DNA of 64,000 nucleotides from Marinospirillum alkalitolerans (GCF_045055655.1 NZ_JBANFI010000001.1:620001-684000), one strand, 5' to 3'. Positions 1-9,129 are shown, counted from the stretch's first letter. The notes: a model not told the origin generated them from the sequence alone. A program made the numbers and translations.

Positions 1-673
1 ACATCGTTGGCGTCTGCGCCTGAGCGCGATCGAGCAGGTCTTCACGAATGATGACCAGTGTCAGACCGGCTGGGCCGATATTCTTTTGTGCACCGGCATA
101 GATGACGCCAAAGCGTGAGACATCAATCGGGCCACTGAGAATATCCGAGGACATATCGCACACCAGCGGCAGATCGTCGCTGACCTCTGGGATGTAATCA
201 AACTGGAGGCCGCCAATGGTTTCATTGCTGGTGTAGTGCAAATAGGCCGCATCGGTGCTGAGTTGGATCTCGCTTGGCGTTGGCACCCGCGTTAGGCCGT
301 TGGCTTCACTGCTGGCTGCCAGATGGGTTGGCAGATAGCGCTGGCCTTCTTGTATCGCCTTCTGACCCCAAATGCCGGTATAGATATAGTTGGCCGTACC
401 GCCTTGACCACCGAGATTCAGCGGCAGCATAGCAAACTGGCTGGAGGCACCGCCTTGCATAAACAGCACTTTATAGTGATCAGGAATGGCCAGCAGGCTG
501 CGCAGATCCGCTTCGGCCTGTTCCGCAATACTGATAAAGGCTTCACTGCGGTGGCTCATTTCCATCACTGACAGGCCACGGCCTTGCCAATCGAGCATTT
601 CATCGCGTGCGCGTTCGAGAACAGTTTGGGGAAGCGCAGCAGGTCCAGCACAGAAGTTAAAAAGACGACTCAT
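1..673 (-). CDS. serC: phosphoserine aminotransferase SerC (3' end outside window)
   Basis: PLP enzyme that makes 3-phosphoserine from 3-phosphohydroxypyruvate in serine synthesis and also acts in PLP synthesis. The reading frame starts at ATG 673 (protein begins MSRLFNFCAGPAALP) and is open to the left edge, giving about 224 of the usual ~360 residues. The N-terminal FCAGPAALP signature, the FMQGGASSQF phosphate-binding stretch near residue 72 and the PLP-lysine motif AGAQKN (Lys about 197) are all present. The gene faces the same way as thiQ but is separated from it by 91 bases, so it probably has its own promoter. Identity is secure; only the C-terminal part is missing from view. Confidence 0.95.
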   Translation of the reverse strand, partial: MSRLFNFCAGPAALPQTVLERARDEMLDWQGRGLSVMEMSHRSEAFISIAEQAEADLRSLLAIPDHYKVLFMQGGASSQFAMLPLNLGGQGGTANYIYTGIWGQKAIQEGQRYLPTHLAASSEANGLTRVPTPSEIQLSTDAAYLHYTSNETIGGLQFDYIPEVSDDLPLVCDMSSDILSGPIDVSRFGVIYAGAQKNIGPAGLTLVIIREDLLDRAQAQTPTM

Positions 674-764
674 GATGGTTCTCTTATAACTCAGGGTGAG
701 AGGGATAGAAAATGCCACCTATCATACAGTAAATATTGCGCTGTCGCCTCCGTCCTCAGAGGGA

Positions 765-1409
765 TCAGCTGGGGTTTTTGTGCGTGTGCAAAAAGTCCTT
801 GGGCGAGAAGCGATGCTGCGTCAGCTGCTCGGCTTCTTCTGCGCGATGGGTGATCAGAATCAGGCTTTGCTGTTGGCGCTTGAGTTGTGCCTTGACCCAT
901 TGGCAGGCTGTATCACGAAGTTGATCATCCAGCGCACTAAAGGGTTCATCCAGCAGCACCAGCGGTTGCGGGCGCAACAGTGTGCGTATTAAGGCGAGAC
1001 GTTGCTGCTGACCGCCAGAAAGCTCTGCTGGCCGACGATCCAGCAAGGTCGCCACCTCAAGCTGTTCGCAGGCGCTGAGCACAGCCTGCCATTGCTCAGC
1101 CGTGGGGTGGCTCTGCGCAAAGCCCAGCCGTAGATTGGTGGCCACCGTCAGGTGTTCAAAGAAATTCTGCTGCTGAAACAGATAGCTGACGGGACGTTTT
1201 TGCGCTGGCTGCTGGCTGACATCCACACCAGCTATCCACAAGGCCCCCTGATGGGGAATAAAGCCAGCGATGGCCTCTAACAGGGAGCTTTTGCCACAGC
1301 CACTGGGGCCCATCAGGGCGATCCCCTGACCGGCGGGAATCTGTAGATCGTAACACCAGCGTTGAGTTTCGCGCTGCACACTAAACTGTTTGAGTTGACA
1401 TCCTGACAT
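765..1409 (-). CDS. thiQ: thiamine ABC transporter ATP-binding protein ThiQ
   Basis: Cytoplasmic ATPase that powers import of thiamine/TPP through ThiP. At 214 residues it is short, as is normal for ThiQ. Walker A GPSGCGKSS lies at residues 34-42, the signature LSGGQQQR at 129-136, and Walker B LVLLDEP at 149-155. A switch histidine lies in ITHRAEEA. It is the last gene of thiB-thiP-thiQ, 7 bases after thiP. The sequence alone could fit other iron/thiamine-type ATPases; the gene order and the TPP riboswitch upstream of thiB fix the substrate. Confidence 0.92.
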   Translation of the reverse strand: MSGCQLKQFSVQRETQRWCYDLQIPAGQGIALMGPSGCGKSSLLEAIAGFIPHQGALWIAGVDVSQQPAQKRPVSYLFQQQNFFEHLTVATNLRLGFAQSHPTAEQWQAVLSACEQLEVATLLDRRPAELSGGQQQRLALIRTLLRPQPLVLLDEPFSALDDQLRDTACQWVKAQLKRQQQSLILITHRAEEAEQLTQHRFSPKDFLHTHKNPS

Positions 1410-1416
1410 GCGAGAC

Positions 1417-2961
1417 CTACGTCACTGACGGTCTGGAGCGCTCAAGCCACATCAGACCTAAAAAAGAGAAACCGAGCAGCAGCAAGGAGGCCAGCGCAGC
1501 CTCATTCAGACGATAGCTGCCTGCCAGTTCATAAATCACCCAAGGCAGGGTGGGCCAATGGGCGGAGCCAAAGAGGCTAAATAAGGTCATGTCACCCAGT
1601 AGCAGCACCAGCACCAGCCCCGCACTGGGTAAGAGGCAGGGTTTTAAAAAAGGCCAGAGGACATCGCGCCAGTGCTGCCAAGGTGTGAGGGCGAGGCTTT
1701 GGCTCAGGCGAGCATAGGACTGGTGATATTGAAACATCGCCGGCTGGATTTGGCTGAAGGCATAGGGCAGTGCCACCAAGCTATTGAGCAGAATCAGCGC
1801 TAGCCATCCCCAGTCTTGCCAATAAATCCACGGCAAAAAGAAGAGATACACCCCCACGGCCAGCACCATACCGGGCACCACCAGCTGATGCAGCGCGATC
1901 AGCCGCGTGAATCTGGCCCAAAGGCCGCCTCGCACGATAGCAAAATGGCTGAGTGACAGTGCCATGCTGAGGCAGAGCAAGGTTGCGGAGGCGGCCAGAA
2001 GGAGGCTCCAGCTGCTGGCTTGAAGCAACAGCAACCAAGGCAGCTGCGCGTTGAGTCCCTGCACTGCACGCGGTAAGAGCACCAGCAGAGGCAGGCTTAA
2101 AAAGAGCCCAATCAGCAGATAATAAAGACGCCCAAGGTAGAGGGTGAGGCGGTGCGGGCGAGGTTGCCAGCTGGGGCCAGAATCGGCGACCGCCAGCCAG
2201 CTGAGCTTGCCAAAACGCTGGAAGAACCAGAAGAGGCTGCCTGCGAGCAGCAGTTGTGTCCAGGCCAGAAAGAGGGCCTCACCTGGATTGAAATCAAATT
2301 TCAGCGCTTGATAAATCGCCACTTCGAGTGTGGAACTGGCTGGGCCACCGCCAAGGGTGAGCACCACGGCAAAGCTGTTAAAGCACAGCAGAAAGATCAG
2401 CCCGAATAAAGGCGCAAGAATCGGGCGCAGTGCAGGCCATTCAACATGATACAACTGCTGCCAAAAACTGAGTTGAAGCTGGCTCGCTAAACGCCAGCTC
2501 TGGCTGGGAATACTGGCCCATTGCGCGCTCAGCAATCGAATTGCTAAGGGTAGATTCAAAAACACATGGGCGATCAAAATGCCCTGCAGGCCGTAAATCT
2601 GCCATTCTGGTCCCAGCAAAGGAGCCAGCCAGCCTTGTCGTCCTAGCAGCAGAATCAGGCCGGTAATCAATACCAAGCTGGGCAGGACAAAACACAATAG
2701 GCACCAGCGCAGAAAAAAGGCTTTCAAGGGCAGCTGCCGATCCAGCACCAGCAGCCGCGCCAGAGGCAAGGCCAGCCCCACCGCCAGCAGACTACTGAGC
2801 AGCGCCTGCTTGAAGGTAAAGCCCAACAGCTGCCAGAACCAAGGATCGCTGAGCAGGCTGTAATCGGGTCCGGTTCCTTGTCCACCAAGCGCCCAGAAGG
2901 CACTCAGCGTCACAAAACTACTCAGGGCCAGAAAAAATAGGCTCAGGCGGTGTTGCCACAT
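1417..2961 (-). CDS. thiP: thiamine ABC transporter permease ThiP
   Basis: Inner-membrane permease for thiamine/TPP uptake. It is about 514 residues with roughly twelve hydrophobic segments in two homologous halves, each carrying a BPD-type cytoplasmic loop (around EWPALRPILAPLFG in the first half and WPFLKPCLLPSAG in the second). The thiB stop codon TAG ends at 2965 and is followed directly by TTG and then ATG. I take the ATG at 2961, which leaves 3 bases between the genes and implies translational coupling. Sequences of this kind also occur in Fe3+ (FbpB) transporters, such as the one at 55961-57547; the riboswitch and neighbours make this copy ThiP. Confidence 0.92.
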   Translation of the reverse strand: MWQHRLSLFFLALSSFVTLSAFWALGGQGTGPDYSLLSDPWFWQLLGFTFKQALLSSLLAVGLALPLARLLVLDRQLPLKAFFLRWCLLCFVLPSLVLITGLILLLGRQGWLAPLLGPEWQIYGLQGILIAHVFLNLPLAIRLLSAQWASIPSQSWRLASQLQLSFWQQLYHVEWPALRPILAPLFGLIFLLCFNSFAVVLTLGGGPASSTLEVAIYQALKFDFNPGEALFLAWTQLLLAGSLFWFFQRFGKLSWLAVADSGPSWQPRPHRLTLYLGRLYYLLIGLFLSLPLLVLLPRAVQGLNAQLPWLLLLQASSWSLLLAASATLLCLSMALSLSHFAIVRGGLWARFTRLIALHQLVVPGMVLAVGVYLFFLPWIYWQDWGWLALILLNSLVALPYAFSQIQPAMFQYHQSYARLSQSLALTPWQHWRDVLWPFLKPCLLPSAGLVLVLLLGDMTLFSLFGSAHWPTLPWVIYELAGSYRLNEAALASLLLLGFSFLGLMWLERSRPSVT

Positions 2962-2964
2962 CAA

Positions 2965-4002
2965 CTAGCGACTCACGGCCGTGCGCCAGATGCGTATCCA
3001 GCGGCTGCGTTGCTGATCTAGTTCTTCAGGGGTGATCACGAGCGGTTCAGGCTGAATCAAGGCCTCAAAGGCATCGGGGAGCACCACGTCATCGATCACC
3101 GGCAGCATCCAGTTGCCAAGTGGCAGTTCGGCCTGGGTGCTGGGGCTGAGTAGAAAAGCCAGAAAATCGCGCGCTAAGTCGGGATTCTGGCTCCAGCGAC
3201 TGATCGCGGCAACTTCGATCTGGCGTGGATGGCCTTCTTCCATCAAGACAGCCTGATAGTTAAAGTCCTGCTCTTCAAGCCAATGATAGGCAGGAGAGGT
3301 GGAGTAGCTGAGTACGTAATCAGCCTCACCCGCTAAAAACAGGCTATAGGCATCAGACCAACCTGAGGTGACCGTCACTGTGCGCTCCGCTAAGCGTCGC
3401 CATGCCTCAGGCGCTTGATCACCATAGACCTGCTGGATCCAGATCAGTAGTCCCAGCCCCGGCGTGCTGGTGCGCGGATCTTGATAAATAATCCGTGCGT
3501 CGCTATTGAGCAGTGCTTCAAGGCTGGTCACAGGATGGGGAGTGCGCTGACGATGATAGACAAAGGCAAAATAGCCCTGATCAAAAGGAATAAAGTGCGG
3601 GTGATCCCAGGCCAGGTTGTCTTGGAGGCGGAAGGACTCCAATGCCAGTTGATGAGGTTGTGTCAGCCCCAAACGCTCAGCCTCGGGTATCAAGCCTGTA
3701 TCAAGTCCTAAAATGACATCGGCGCGGGTTCGCTGGCCTTCAAGGCGCAGGCGATTCAGCAGGCTGACACCATCTTCACTGCTGTTATACTCGACCCTGC
3801 ATTGGCACTCTGCCTCAAAGCGGGCCTTCAAGGCTGGGCCTGGCCCCCAATCGCTGGTCATCGAACCATAGGTGAAGACGCGTAACAGAGGACGCTCATC
3901 CGCATGACTGAACGAAATACTGGTGGACAAGGCCAGCAAGATCAGTCCAAAAAACACAACCAGCCTGCGCGGCAGGCTTGGCATGACAAAGGTGGTGAAC
4001 AT
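2965..4002 (-). CDS. thiB: thiamine-binding periplasmic protein ThiB
   Basis: Periplasmic receptor that delivers thiamine, TMP or TPP to ThiPQ. The 345-residue protein has a signal peptide (hydrophobic core VVFFGLILLALSTSISF, probable cleavage after SHA near residue 34). The mature part starts LLRVFTYGSMTSDWGPGP, characteristic of this family, with a later GWSDAYSLFLAGEADYVLSYS stretch. The ATG at 4002 has an AGGAG ribosome site about 8 bases upstream; an internal ATG six codons later is possible. The gene heads thiBPQ and lies immediately downstream of a TPP riboswitch, so expression should fall when TPP is plentiful. Confidence 0.95.
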   Translation of the reverse strand: MFTTFVMPSLPRRLVVFFGLILLALSTSISFSHADERPLLRVFTYGSMTSDWGPGPALKARFEAECQCRVEYNSSEDGVSLLNRLRLEGQRTRADVILGLDTGLIPEAERLGLTQPHQLALESFRLQDNLAWDHPHFIPFDQGYFAFVYHRQRTPHPVTSLEALLNSDARIIYQDPRTSTPGLGLLIWIQQVYGDQAPEAWRRLAERTVTVTSGWSDAYSLFLAGEADYVLSYSTSPAYHWLEEQDFNYQAVLMEEGHPRQIEVAAISRWSQNPDLARDFLAFLLSPSTQAELPLGNWMLPVIDDVVLPDAFEALIQPEPLVITPEELDQQRSRWIRIWRTAVSR

Positions 4003-4017
4003 GTCTTTCTCCTATCC

Positions 4018-4112
4018 CACTTCCCTACGCTGGCATGATCCAGATCAGGTGGTGCGGGTCTATTTTCTCAGTCTGGTGGCACATAACCGGCTGCGTGACC
4101 AGACACCCCGAT
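4018..4112 (-). promoter_or_regulatory. TPP (THI-box) riboswitch upstream of thiBPQ
   Basis: On the minus strand the conserved THI element is complete: TCGGGGTG, then CTGAGA, ACCCGC, ACCTGATCTGGAT and ATGCCAGCGTAGGGAAG. A variable P3 arm is closed by GTCTGGT pairing with ACCAGAC. The 3' end of the aptamer lies only a few bases from the AGGAG of thiB. That layout favours control of translation initiation (ribosome site hidden when TPP is bound) rather than a separate terminator; this mechanism is inference. The 5' edge reaches the first possible ATG of the divergent kinase gene. Confidence 0.95.
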
Positions 4113-4974
4113 GAGACGCGAGCATTCTAACCTGATCCCGCTGGGTGATTCATCTTCTGGTGTGGCTTTTTCTGTTGCTGGCGCTCAGGCGAGCTTGCCC
4201 TCTCCAAGGCTCAACTTTCCACCAGCCTGGCCTGCACCCCAGCAGGCGACTTTTTTAGCTTCTGGATCTGGCTATGATGTGTGGCGTGTCATCTGCCCCC
4301 AAGGGCGTGGTATATGGCGTCAGCGCCGCTCTGGAGCCAGTCCGTCAATCCTGCCTCAGGGTGCAGAGGAAGCACTGTTGCAGCAGCTCACCGGGCAGCC
4401 GTGGATGCCAAAGCTCTGGGCCATCGCGGCGCAAGGTCAGCTTTGTGCTGAAGTGCAGGGTGAGCGGGTTGATCCCGCCCGTGTGACACAAGCACAGCGT
4501 GATCGGCTGATCCAAACGCTGTTGGCTGTATGGCGCACACCCGCCTCCTCTTTACATCAATGGGATTATCCGGTGCTGATCGAGACCTATTGGCAGCAGG
4601 CTGGTCGACCTGACGAGTTGGAAGCTTTAAAACACCAGTTACAGCAACAGGCCGCCAGCTGGTCATCGCGGGTGTGTTTGATTCATCAGGATCTGCATCT
4701 TGAAAATCTATTGCTGGTGGATCAGCGGGACTGGGTGCTGCTGGATTGGGAGTATGGTGGTTTGGGTAACCCCTGGCTGGATGCGGTGGCTGTCGATCGC
4801 TGGCTAGGTTGGACGCCTGCCGAGCGGGTGCAGCTAGAAGGTGTCTTGGCGGCCTATCATCCTTTGGGCAGCCAAGCCTGGTGCTTGATGAGTAAGTGGC
4901 TGCATGGGTTGGATCAACTTTGGGCGGCGGCACGTTTGGCCCAGCTGAGTCGCGTCAAGACTGCTCCTGCTTAA
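4111..4974 (+). CDS. thiamine kinase-like phosphotransferase (APH fold)
   Basis: Probable small-molecule kinase of the aminoglycoside phosphotransferase/choline kinase fold. The catalytic loop HQDLHLEN is at residues 192-199 and the metal-binding DWEYGG at 212-217; the C-terminal half is best conserved. Because it sits divergently beside thiBPQ, the likeliest role is ThiK-like phosphorylation of imported thiamine to TMP (inference; E. coli ThiK has the same fold). The start is uncertain: ATG 4111 lacks a clear ribosome site and overlaps the riboswitch edge, and a GTG at 4162 in the same frame is possible. The first 40 or so residues are therefore doubtful. Confidence 0.7.
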   Translation: MRREHSNLIPLGDSSSGVAFSVAGAQASLPSPRLNFPPAWPAPQQATFLASGSGYDVWRVICPQGRGIWRQRRSGASPSILPQGAEEALLQQLTGQPWMPKLWAIAAQGQLCAEVQGERVDPARVTQAQRDRLIQTLLAVWRTPASSLHQWDYPVLIETYWQQAGRPDELEALKHQLQQQAASWSSRVCLIHQDLHLENLLLVDQRDWVLLDWEYGGLGNPWLDAVAVDRWLGWTPAERVQLEGVLAAYHPLGSQAWCLMSKWLHGLDQLWAAARLAQLSRVKTAPA

Positions 4975-5134
4975 AGCTGGGCGATCAAAAACGCGCGAGG
5001 GGCAGCCAACACCTTGATAATCCAGTAGACTCGCAACGGCAAAGAGGCGAGAAGCCGGCTTGTGAGTCTCAGGGCAGCTGATCGTTACATGAACAAGAGT
5101 GTGATCAAGACAAGACAAGAGAAGGAAAGAAGGC

Positions 5135-5677
5135 ATGGCGTTACGTTCAAGTGTGGTGAAGGTGCAGCTTCAGCTGGCAGATTTGGAGCGCCACTATTAT
5201 CAGGATCATAGCCTGACCCTGGCCCAGCATCCGTCAGAAACTGCGCAGCGCCTGATGGTGCGTTTGCTGGCCTTTGCATTAAATGCATCTGAACACCTTG
5301 AATTCTCTAGCAATCTGAGTGATGAAGGTGAGCCGGAGCTGAGCGAGAAAAACCTGCATGGTGAGATCCTGCTCTGGGTGGCCTTTGGTCAACCAGATGA
5401 AAAGTGGCTACGCAAGGCCTGCCAGCGCGCGCAGCGGGTCCGGCTGTATGCCTATGGTGGCCGAGCCGTCCCCATTTGGCTGGCCAATCATGCTAAAGAG
5501 TTAAAGCGCTTTGAGCAGCTGGAGATTTTTGAATTGCCCGAAGACCAGCTCAAAGCCCTGACTGAGCTTTACCAACGCTCAATGCGCTTGCAATGCACCA
5601 TCAATGAAGGTCAGGTGTGGTTCACTGATGGTACGCAGAGTGTCGAGCTGAGCTTGGTGCAACATCGGCTGAGTTGA
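5135..5677 (+). CDS. yaeQ: YaeQ family protein
   Basis: A 180-residue cytoplasmic protein matching the YaeQ family in length (about 181) and landmarks: MALRSSVVKVQLQLADLERHYY at the start, HPSETAQRLMVRLLAFALNA near residue 31, and ISEKNLHGEI-like and WVAFGQPDEKWLRKACQRA stretches in the middle. The family has a restriction-endonuclease-like core, and its function is poorly defined. A GAAGGAAAGAAGG ribosome site precedes ATG 5135. It converges on the chemoreceptor gene at 5678-6991 with no base between the two stop codons, and a 7-bp inverted repeat covers both stops. Confidence 0.9.
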   Translation: MALRSSVVKVQLQLADLERHYYQDHSLTLAQHPSETAQRLMVRLLAFALNASEHLEFSSNLSDEGEPELSEKNLHGEILLWVAFGQPDEKWLRKACQRAQRVRLYAYGGRAVPIWLANHAKELKRFEQLEIFELPEDQLKALTELYQRSMRLQCTINEGQVWFTDGTQSVELSLVQHRLS

Positions 5678-5691
5678 TTAGTGATAATCAA
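5674..5691. repeat. 7-bp inverted repeat across two convergent stop codons
   Basis: TTGATTA, loop GTGA, TAATCAA. The palindrome contains the TGA of yaeQ (5675-5677) and the TAA of the opposing receptor gene (5678-5680). It is A/T-rich and has no strong T-run, so it is at best a weak bidirectional terminator. Confidence 0.5.
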
Positions 5692-6991
5692 TTAATCGTG
5701 CAGCTGTGGCGGAAACATGTTCTGCTCCCACACGGATTTCGTTCATCACGCCGACAACCTGGTTGAGGTGCAGCTGGCCTTCTTGCGCCAGATTTTGCGC
5801 TTGTAGCACTGTCTTGGTGACCTTATCCAGCATGGCGCGGTTGTGATTGACGACCTGGGCGATTTCACTGGTTGAGCTGCTGGTGCGTGAAGCTAGCTGA
5901 CGCACTTCATCAGCGACAACCGCAAAACCACGTCCTTGTTCACCCGCCCGCGCGGCTTCAATGGCTGCATTCAGTGCCAGCAAGTTGGTTTGTTCGGCAA
6001 TCGCCTGAATGGTGCCAACGATATTTTCTATATCCTGAGCCTGCTGGTTGAGTTGCTCGATCAGCTGGGTGGTTTGATCGACCTGCTGACTAATATGCGA
6101 TGAGGTCTGCTGAGAAATTTCAAGGGCTTGCAGGCCTTGCTGTGCCATCTTGGCTGTTTGCTCTGAAGTGCCGTTGGCCAGCTCGGCTGTTTCCTGAATG
6201 GCCTGGTTACGTAAAATGCGTTCGGTGATGTTGCTGGCAAACTTAATGACGCGTGTCACTCGCCCTTGCTGATCCTTGATCGGATTATAGGTCGCCTCAA
6301 TCCAAACGCTCTGCCCTTGTGCATTGCGCCGCTCAAAGAGTCCAGATTTAAACTCTCCTGCAGCCAGTTCATCCCAAAAATGAGGGTGCTCTTGATAAAA
6401 AGATTCAGGGCAAAATAAACGATGATGCTGGCCTTGGATCTGCTCAGCGCGATAGCCGACTGTCTTTAGGAAGTTTTGGTTGGCTCGCAGGATTTGTCCT
6501 TGGGGCGTAAATTCGATCATCGCCTGAGACTGATCTAACGCAGTTAAAATGGCTTCTTGTGCTTGCTGTTGTTGGTGCTGCTGGGTGATATCTGTTGCAA
6601 TTTTGATCACCTTGATCACGCGCTGCTGTGCATCCATAACAGGAAAATAAGAGGCTTCCAGCCAGACAGATTGGCCCTTCGCATTGATGCGTTCAAATTG
6701 ACCTTGCTGGGCCTGTCCTTTGCTGAGCTGTTTCCAAAAGGCCGAGTAGTGAGTGGATTGAGTGATATGGGCAGGGCAAAGCAGGGAGTGGGCTTGTCCT
6801 CGAAGCTGCTCCAGGCTGTAGCCCATCGTATCAAGAAAAAGACGATTGGCTGTCAGAATAACACCCTCAGAACTGAATTCGATCAAGGCATTGTACTGGC
6901 CTAGGGCTTGGACAACGGATTGGGCCGCTCGGCAGGCTTGCTGTTCTTGCTCTAGTTGAAGCTTGTTTTTTTTGTGGCGATGAAACAGCAT
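5678..6991 (-). CDS. soluble PAS-PAS methyl-accepting chemotaxis protein
   Basis: A 437-residue chemoreceptor without membrane segments. Two PAS domains (about residues 25-135 and 150-258) each end in the PAC-like VIKVIKIATDIT / VTRVIKFASNIT motif. The signalling domain (about 262-437) carries the highly conserved hairpin tip EQTNLLALNAAIEAARAGE followed by GRGFAVVADEVRQLA. This layout resembles BdlA/Aer2-type receptors that sense redox, haem or flavin ligands inside the cell; which cofactor cannot be read here. AAAGGAG precedes ATG 6991. The signalling coiled coil is short on both sides of the tip. The C-terminus carries no CheR/CheB docking pentapeptide. Confidence 0.93.
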   Translation of the reverse strand: MLFHRHKKNKLQLEQEQQACRAAQSVVQALGQYNALIEFSSEGVILTANRLFLDTMGYSLEQLRGQAHSLLCPAHITQSTHYSAFWKQLSKGQAQQGQFERINAKGQSVWLEASYFPVMDAQQRVIKVIKIATDITQQHQQQQAQEAILTALDQSQAMIEFTPQGQILRANQNFLKTVGYRAEQIQGQHHRLFCPESFYQEHPHFWDELAAGEFKSGLFERRNAQGQSVWIEATYNPIKDQQGRVTRVIKFASNITERILRNQAIQETAELANGTSEQTAKMAQQGLQALEISQQTSSHISQQVDQTTQLIEQLNQQAQDIENIVGTIQAIAEQTNLLALNAAIEAARAGEQGRGFAVVADEVRQLASRTSSSTSEIAQVVNHNRAMLDKVTKTVLQAQNLAQEGQLHLNQVVGVMNEIRVGAEHVSATAARLIDYH

Positions 6992-7115
6992 ACTCCACTC
7001 CTTTCAATGAGATCATCAAGATCTCTAATTTAACAGAGTCTTCACTTGAGCACCTATAAAATGTAGTGATTTGATGTTGGCTGGAGTATTGGGGAAAGTG
7101 ATGTGGGCTCGCTAT

Positions 7116-7144
7116 GAAAAAGACCAAGGACGTGGCCTTGGTCT
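7116..7144 (-). terminator. intrinsic terminator of the Cache chemoreceptor gene
   Basis: On the minus strand AGACCAAGG pairs with CCTTGGTCT (9 bp, 6-base loop) and is followed by TTTT. It lies 28 bases after the stop codon at 7172. Confidence 0.8.
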
Positions 7145-7171
7145 CTAGCTCGCTCGGCGCGATAAGAAGAA

Positions 7172-8806
7172 TTAAACGCGGAAGCGATCAACTCTCTCTA
7201 GGAGCTTGCCGGCAATGTGATTTAAGTGCTGCCCCGCTTCTTCCATCTGACCGGATTCATCAGAGATATTGCTGGTCAGGTCGGTCAGGCGCACCACCTG
7301 CTGATTGATGCTATCCACAGCGAGGCTCTGTTCTTCAGTGGCTGAGGCAATCTGCTCGTTCATTGCCTGCACCGATTGAATCTCATGCAAAATGGTACTT
7401 AAGGCTTGGCCTGCACTGGCTGAGGTATTGGCTGCAGCCTGAGCCTGCTGCACACCGCTTTGCATCAGGTTGACCGCCTCACCGGCGACCTTTTGCAGCT
7501 GCTCGATAATGCTCTGAATCTGAGTCGTGGATTCTTGGGTGCGCTGTGACAGGGTGCGGACTTCATCGGCGACCACAGCAAAGCCGCGTCCTGCATCGCC
7601 TGCGCGCGCTGCCTCGATGGCCGCATTCAGCGCCAGCAGGTTGGTCTGCTCGGCAATGCCGCGAATGACTTCCAGTACCTTATCAATATTACGGCTGTCT
7701 TCGGCCAGTTGCTGGATGACTTCACCTGCCTGGGTCATGCCCTGCGCCAATTGTTCGGTTTCTTCTATATTGCGTTGAATGGTCGTCTGATTTGTGCGTG
7801 AGGCCTCACCCGCTTGTGAGGTGGATTGGCTGGCTTCAAGCGTTCTGCTGGCGACTTCTTCAACGCTGGCGAGCAGTTGGGTCATGGCGCTGGCCAGTTC
7901 ATCGGTGGAGGCCTTTTGATAATCAATATTCTGATTCACAGAATCAACTGAGCTGCTTTGCTGCTTGGCGGCAGCGGCCAGTTGATGTGCGGCTTCTTGC
8001 ACGCTGCGCATGATCTCCTGAATGCTGCCAATAAAGGTATTAAAGTAGCGTGCCAGTTCGACCAGCTCTTTACTGCCTTGTTCTTTCATCCTTTGAGTGA
8101 GATCCCCTTCGCCGCGTGACAAGCTCTTCATCGCGCGGACCGTTTTGTTGAGCGGTTGCGAGATACTGCGGATAAAAAAAATCAAAATGACAGCCAAGAT
8201 GCCAAAAATGGTGATGGCCGTGGTGAAAGACTGCCATTCTGAAGCGCGAATATCGGCTTGGAGTGCGTCCAGATTCAAACCAGAGCCAAGCGTCCACCCC
8301 CAAGGTGCAAAATAGGCGGCATAGCTGGTTTTGGGGTCAAGTACATCGGGGTTGCTGGCATTGGGCCATTGGTAATCCACAAAGCCACCGCCATTGCGTG
8401 CCACTTCATATAAGCTGCGCACGAAATAATGGCCTGTTGGATCACGCAGCTGGGTAATATCCTGACCGATTAATGCCGTGACGGCGTTAGCAATCGAGAT
8501 ACCACGACGATCACCAACAAAAATATAGTTGCCCTGATCAAAGCGCAGTGCCGATACGGCCGCCAATGCCTGACGCTGCGCTTCTTCTTCTGTTAAGACA
8601 CCCTGCTGACTGAGTTGATAATAATGACCGACCAGATGGGTGGCACTTTCAACAATAAAAGTCATGCCTGTTTCATAGCTAGCACGTAGGTGGGTGCGTG
8701 TCTTCCAGGCATCCAGAACCGAGTTCGCCACTATCCCTAGAGCAAAAAGCGCAAGGATCATCCATGCCCGCGCAGAAAGTGAGACTTGAGAAAGCGAAGT
8801 GTTCAT
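7172..8806 (-). CDS. methyl-accepting chemotaxis protein with single Cache domain
   Basis: Membrane chemoreceptor of 544 residues. TM1 is near residues 13-33, followed by a periplasmic sCache_2-type domain (about 35-190; NYIFVGDRRG and WGWTLGSGLNLDAL are typical of it). TM2 is near 195-213, then HAMP to about 268, then a signalling domain whose tip EQTNLLALNAAIEAARAGD is at 386-404. Single-Cache receptors commonly bind small organic acids; the ligand here is unknown. It has its own terminator downstream. The 80-residue gene and the NHL gene lie upstream on the same strand, 80 bases away, so some read-through is possible. Confidence 0.95.
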   Translation of the reverse strand: MNTSLSQVSLSARAWMILALFALGIVANSVLDAWKTRTHLRASYETGMTFIVESATHLVGHYYQLSQQGVLTEEEAQRQALAAVSALRFDQGNYIFVGDRRGISIANAVTALIGQDITQLRDPTGHYFVRSLYEVARNGGGFVDYQWPNASNPDVLDPKTSYAAYFAPWGWTLGSGLNLDALQADIRASEWQSFTTAITIFGILAVILIFFIRSISQPLNKTVRAMKSLSRGEGDLTQRMKEQGSKELVELARYFNTFIGSIQEIMRSVQEAAHQLAAAAKQQSSSVDSVNQNIDYQKASTDELASAMTQLLASVEEVASRTLEASQSTSQAGEASRTNQTTIQRNIEETEQLAQGMTQAGEVIQQLAEDSRNIDKVLEVIRGIAEQTNLLALNAAIEAARAGDAGRGFAVVADEVRTLSQRTQESTTQIQSIIEQLQKVAGEAVNLMQSGVQQAQAAANTSASAGQALSTILHEIQSVQAMNEQIASATEEQSLAVDSINQQVVRLTDLTSNISDESGQMEEAGQHLNHIAGKLLERVDRFRV

Positions 8807-8886
8807 GCTCTAACCTCGTTGAAAGTGGAGCTGATCTGAAAAAGGTGGCGCGTGATTTTTCAGTACACAGCGAATCATTGGTTATT

Positions 8887-9129
8887 CTAAAGCAATAAGT
8901 GCTTAGCGGGTTGTTTTTGCTCTTGTTTTGTGACCTGAGTCCTCTGCCATTGCTGACAGGTGTGATTCAGCGCCTTGAGGTCTGCGTCAGAAGTTGCGTG
9001 TTCTATTTGCTGGATCAGTGCATGGAGCTGGTTAGCTGCTTCGGATGCAGGCACACTGGCTGTGCAGGCTGCCTGCCTGGCTTGCTCCTGCTTGAGGTGT
9101 AACTGACAGGCACGTTGCAAGACCTTCAT
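8887..9129 (-). CDS. small helical protein coupled to the NHL-repeat gene
   Basis: An 80-residue protein I do not recognise. Its ATG (9129-9127) overlaps the stop codon of the upstream NHL gene in an ATGA arrangement, a strong sign of translational coupling and so that it is real. The sequence is rich in Gln, Ala, His and Leu and looks entirely alpha-helical, with three cysteines, a lysine/glutamine-rich tail (VTKQEQKQPAKHLLL) and no signal peptide or membrane segment. It is probably a partner or accessory of the NHL protein; no function can be assigned. Confidence 0.65.
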   Translation of the reverse strand: MKVLQRACQLHLKQEQARQAACTASVPASEAANQLHALIQQIEHATSDADLKALNHTCQQWQRTQVTKQEQKQPAKHLLL

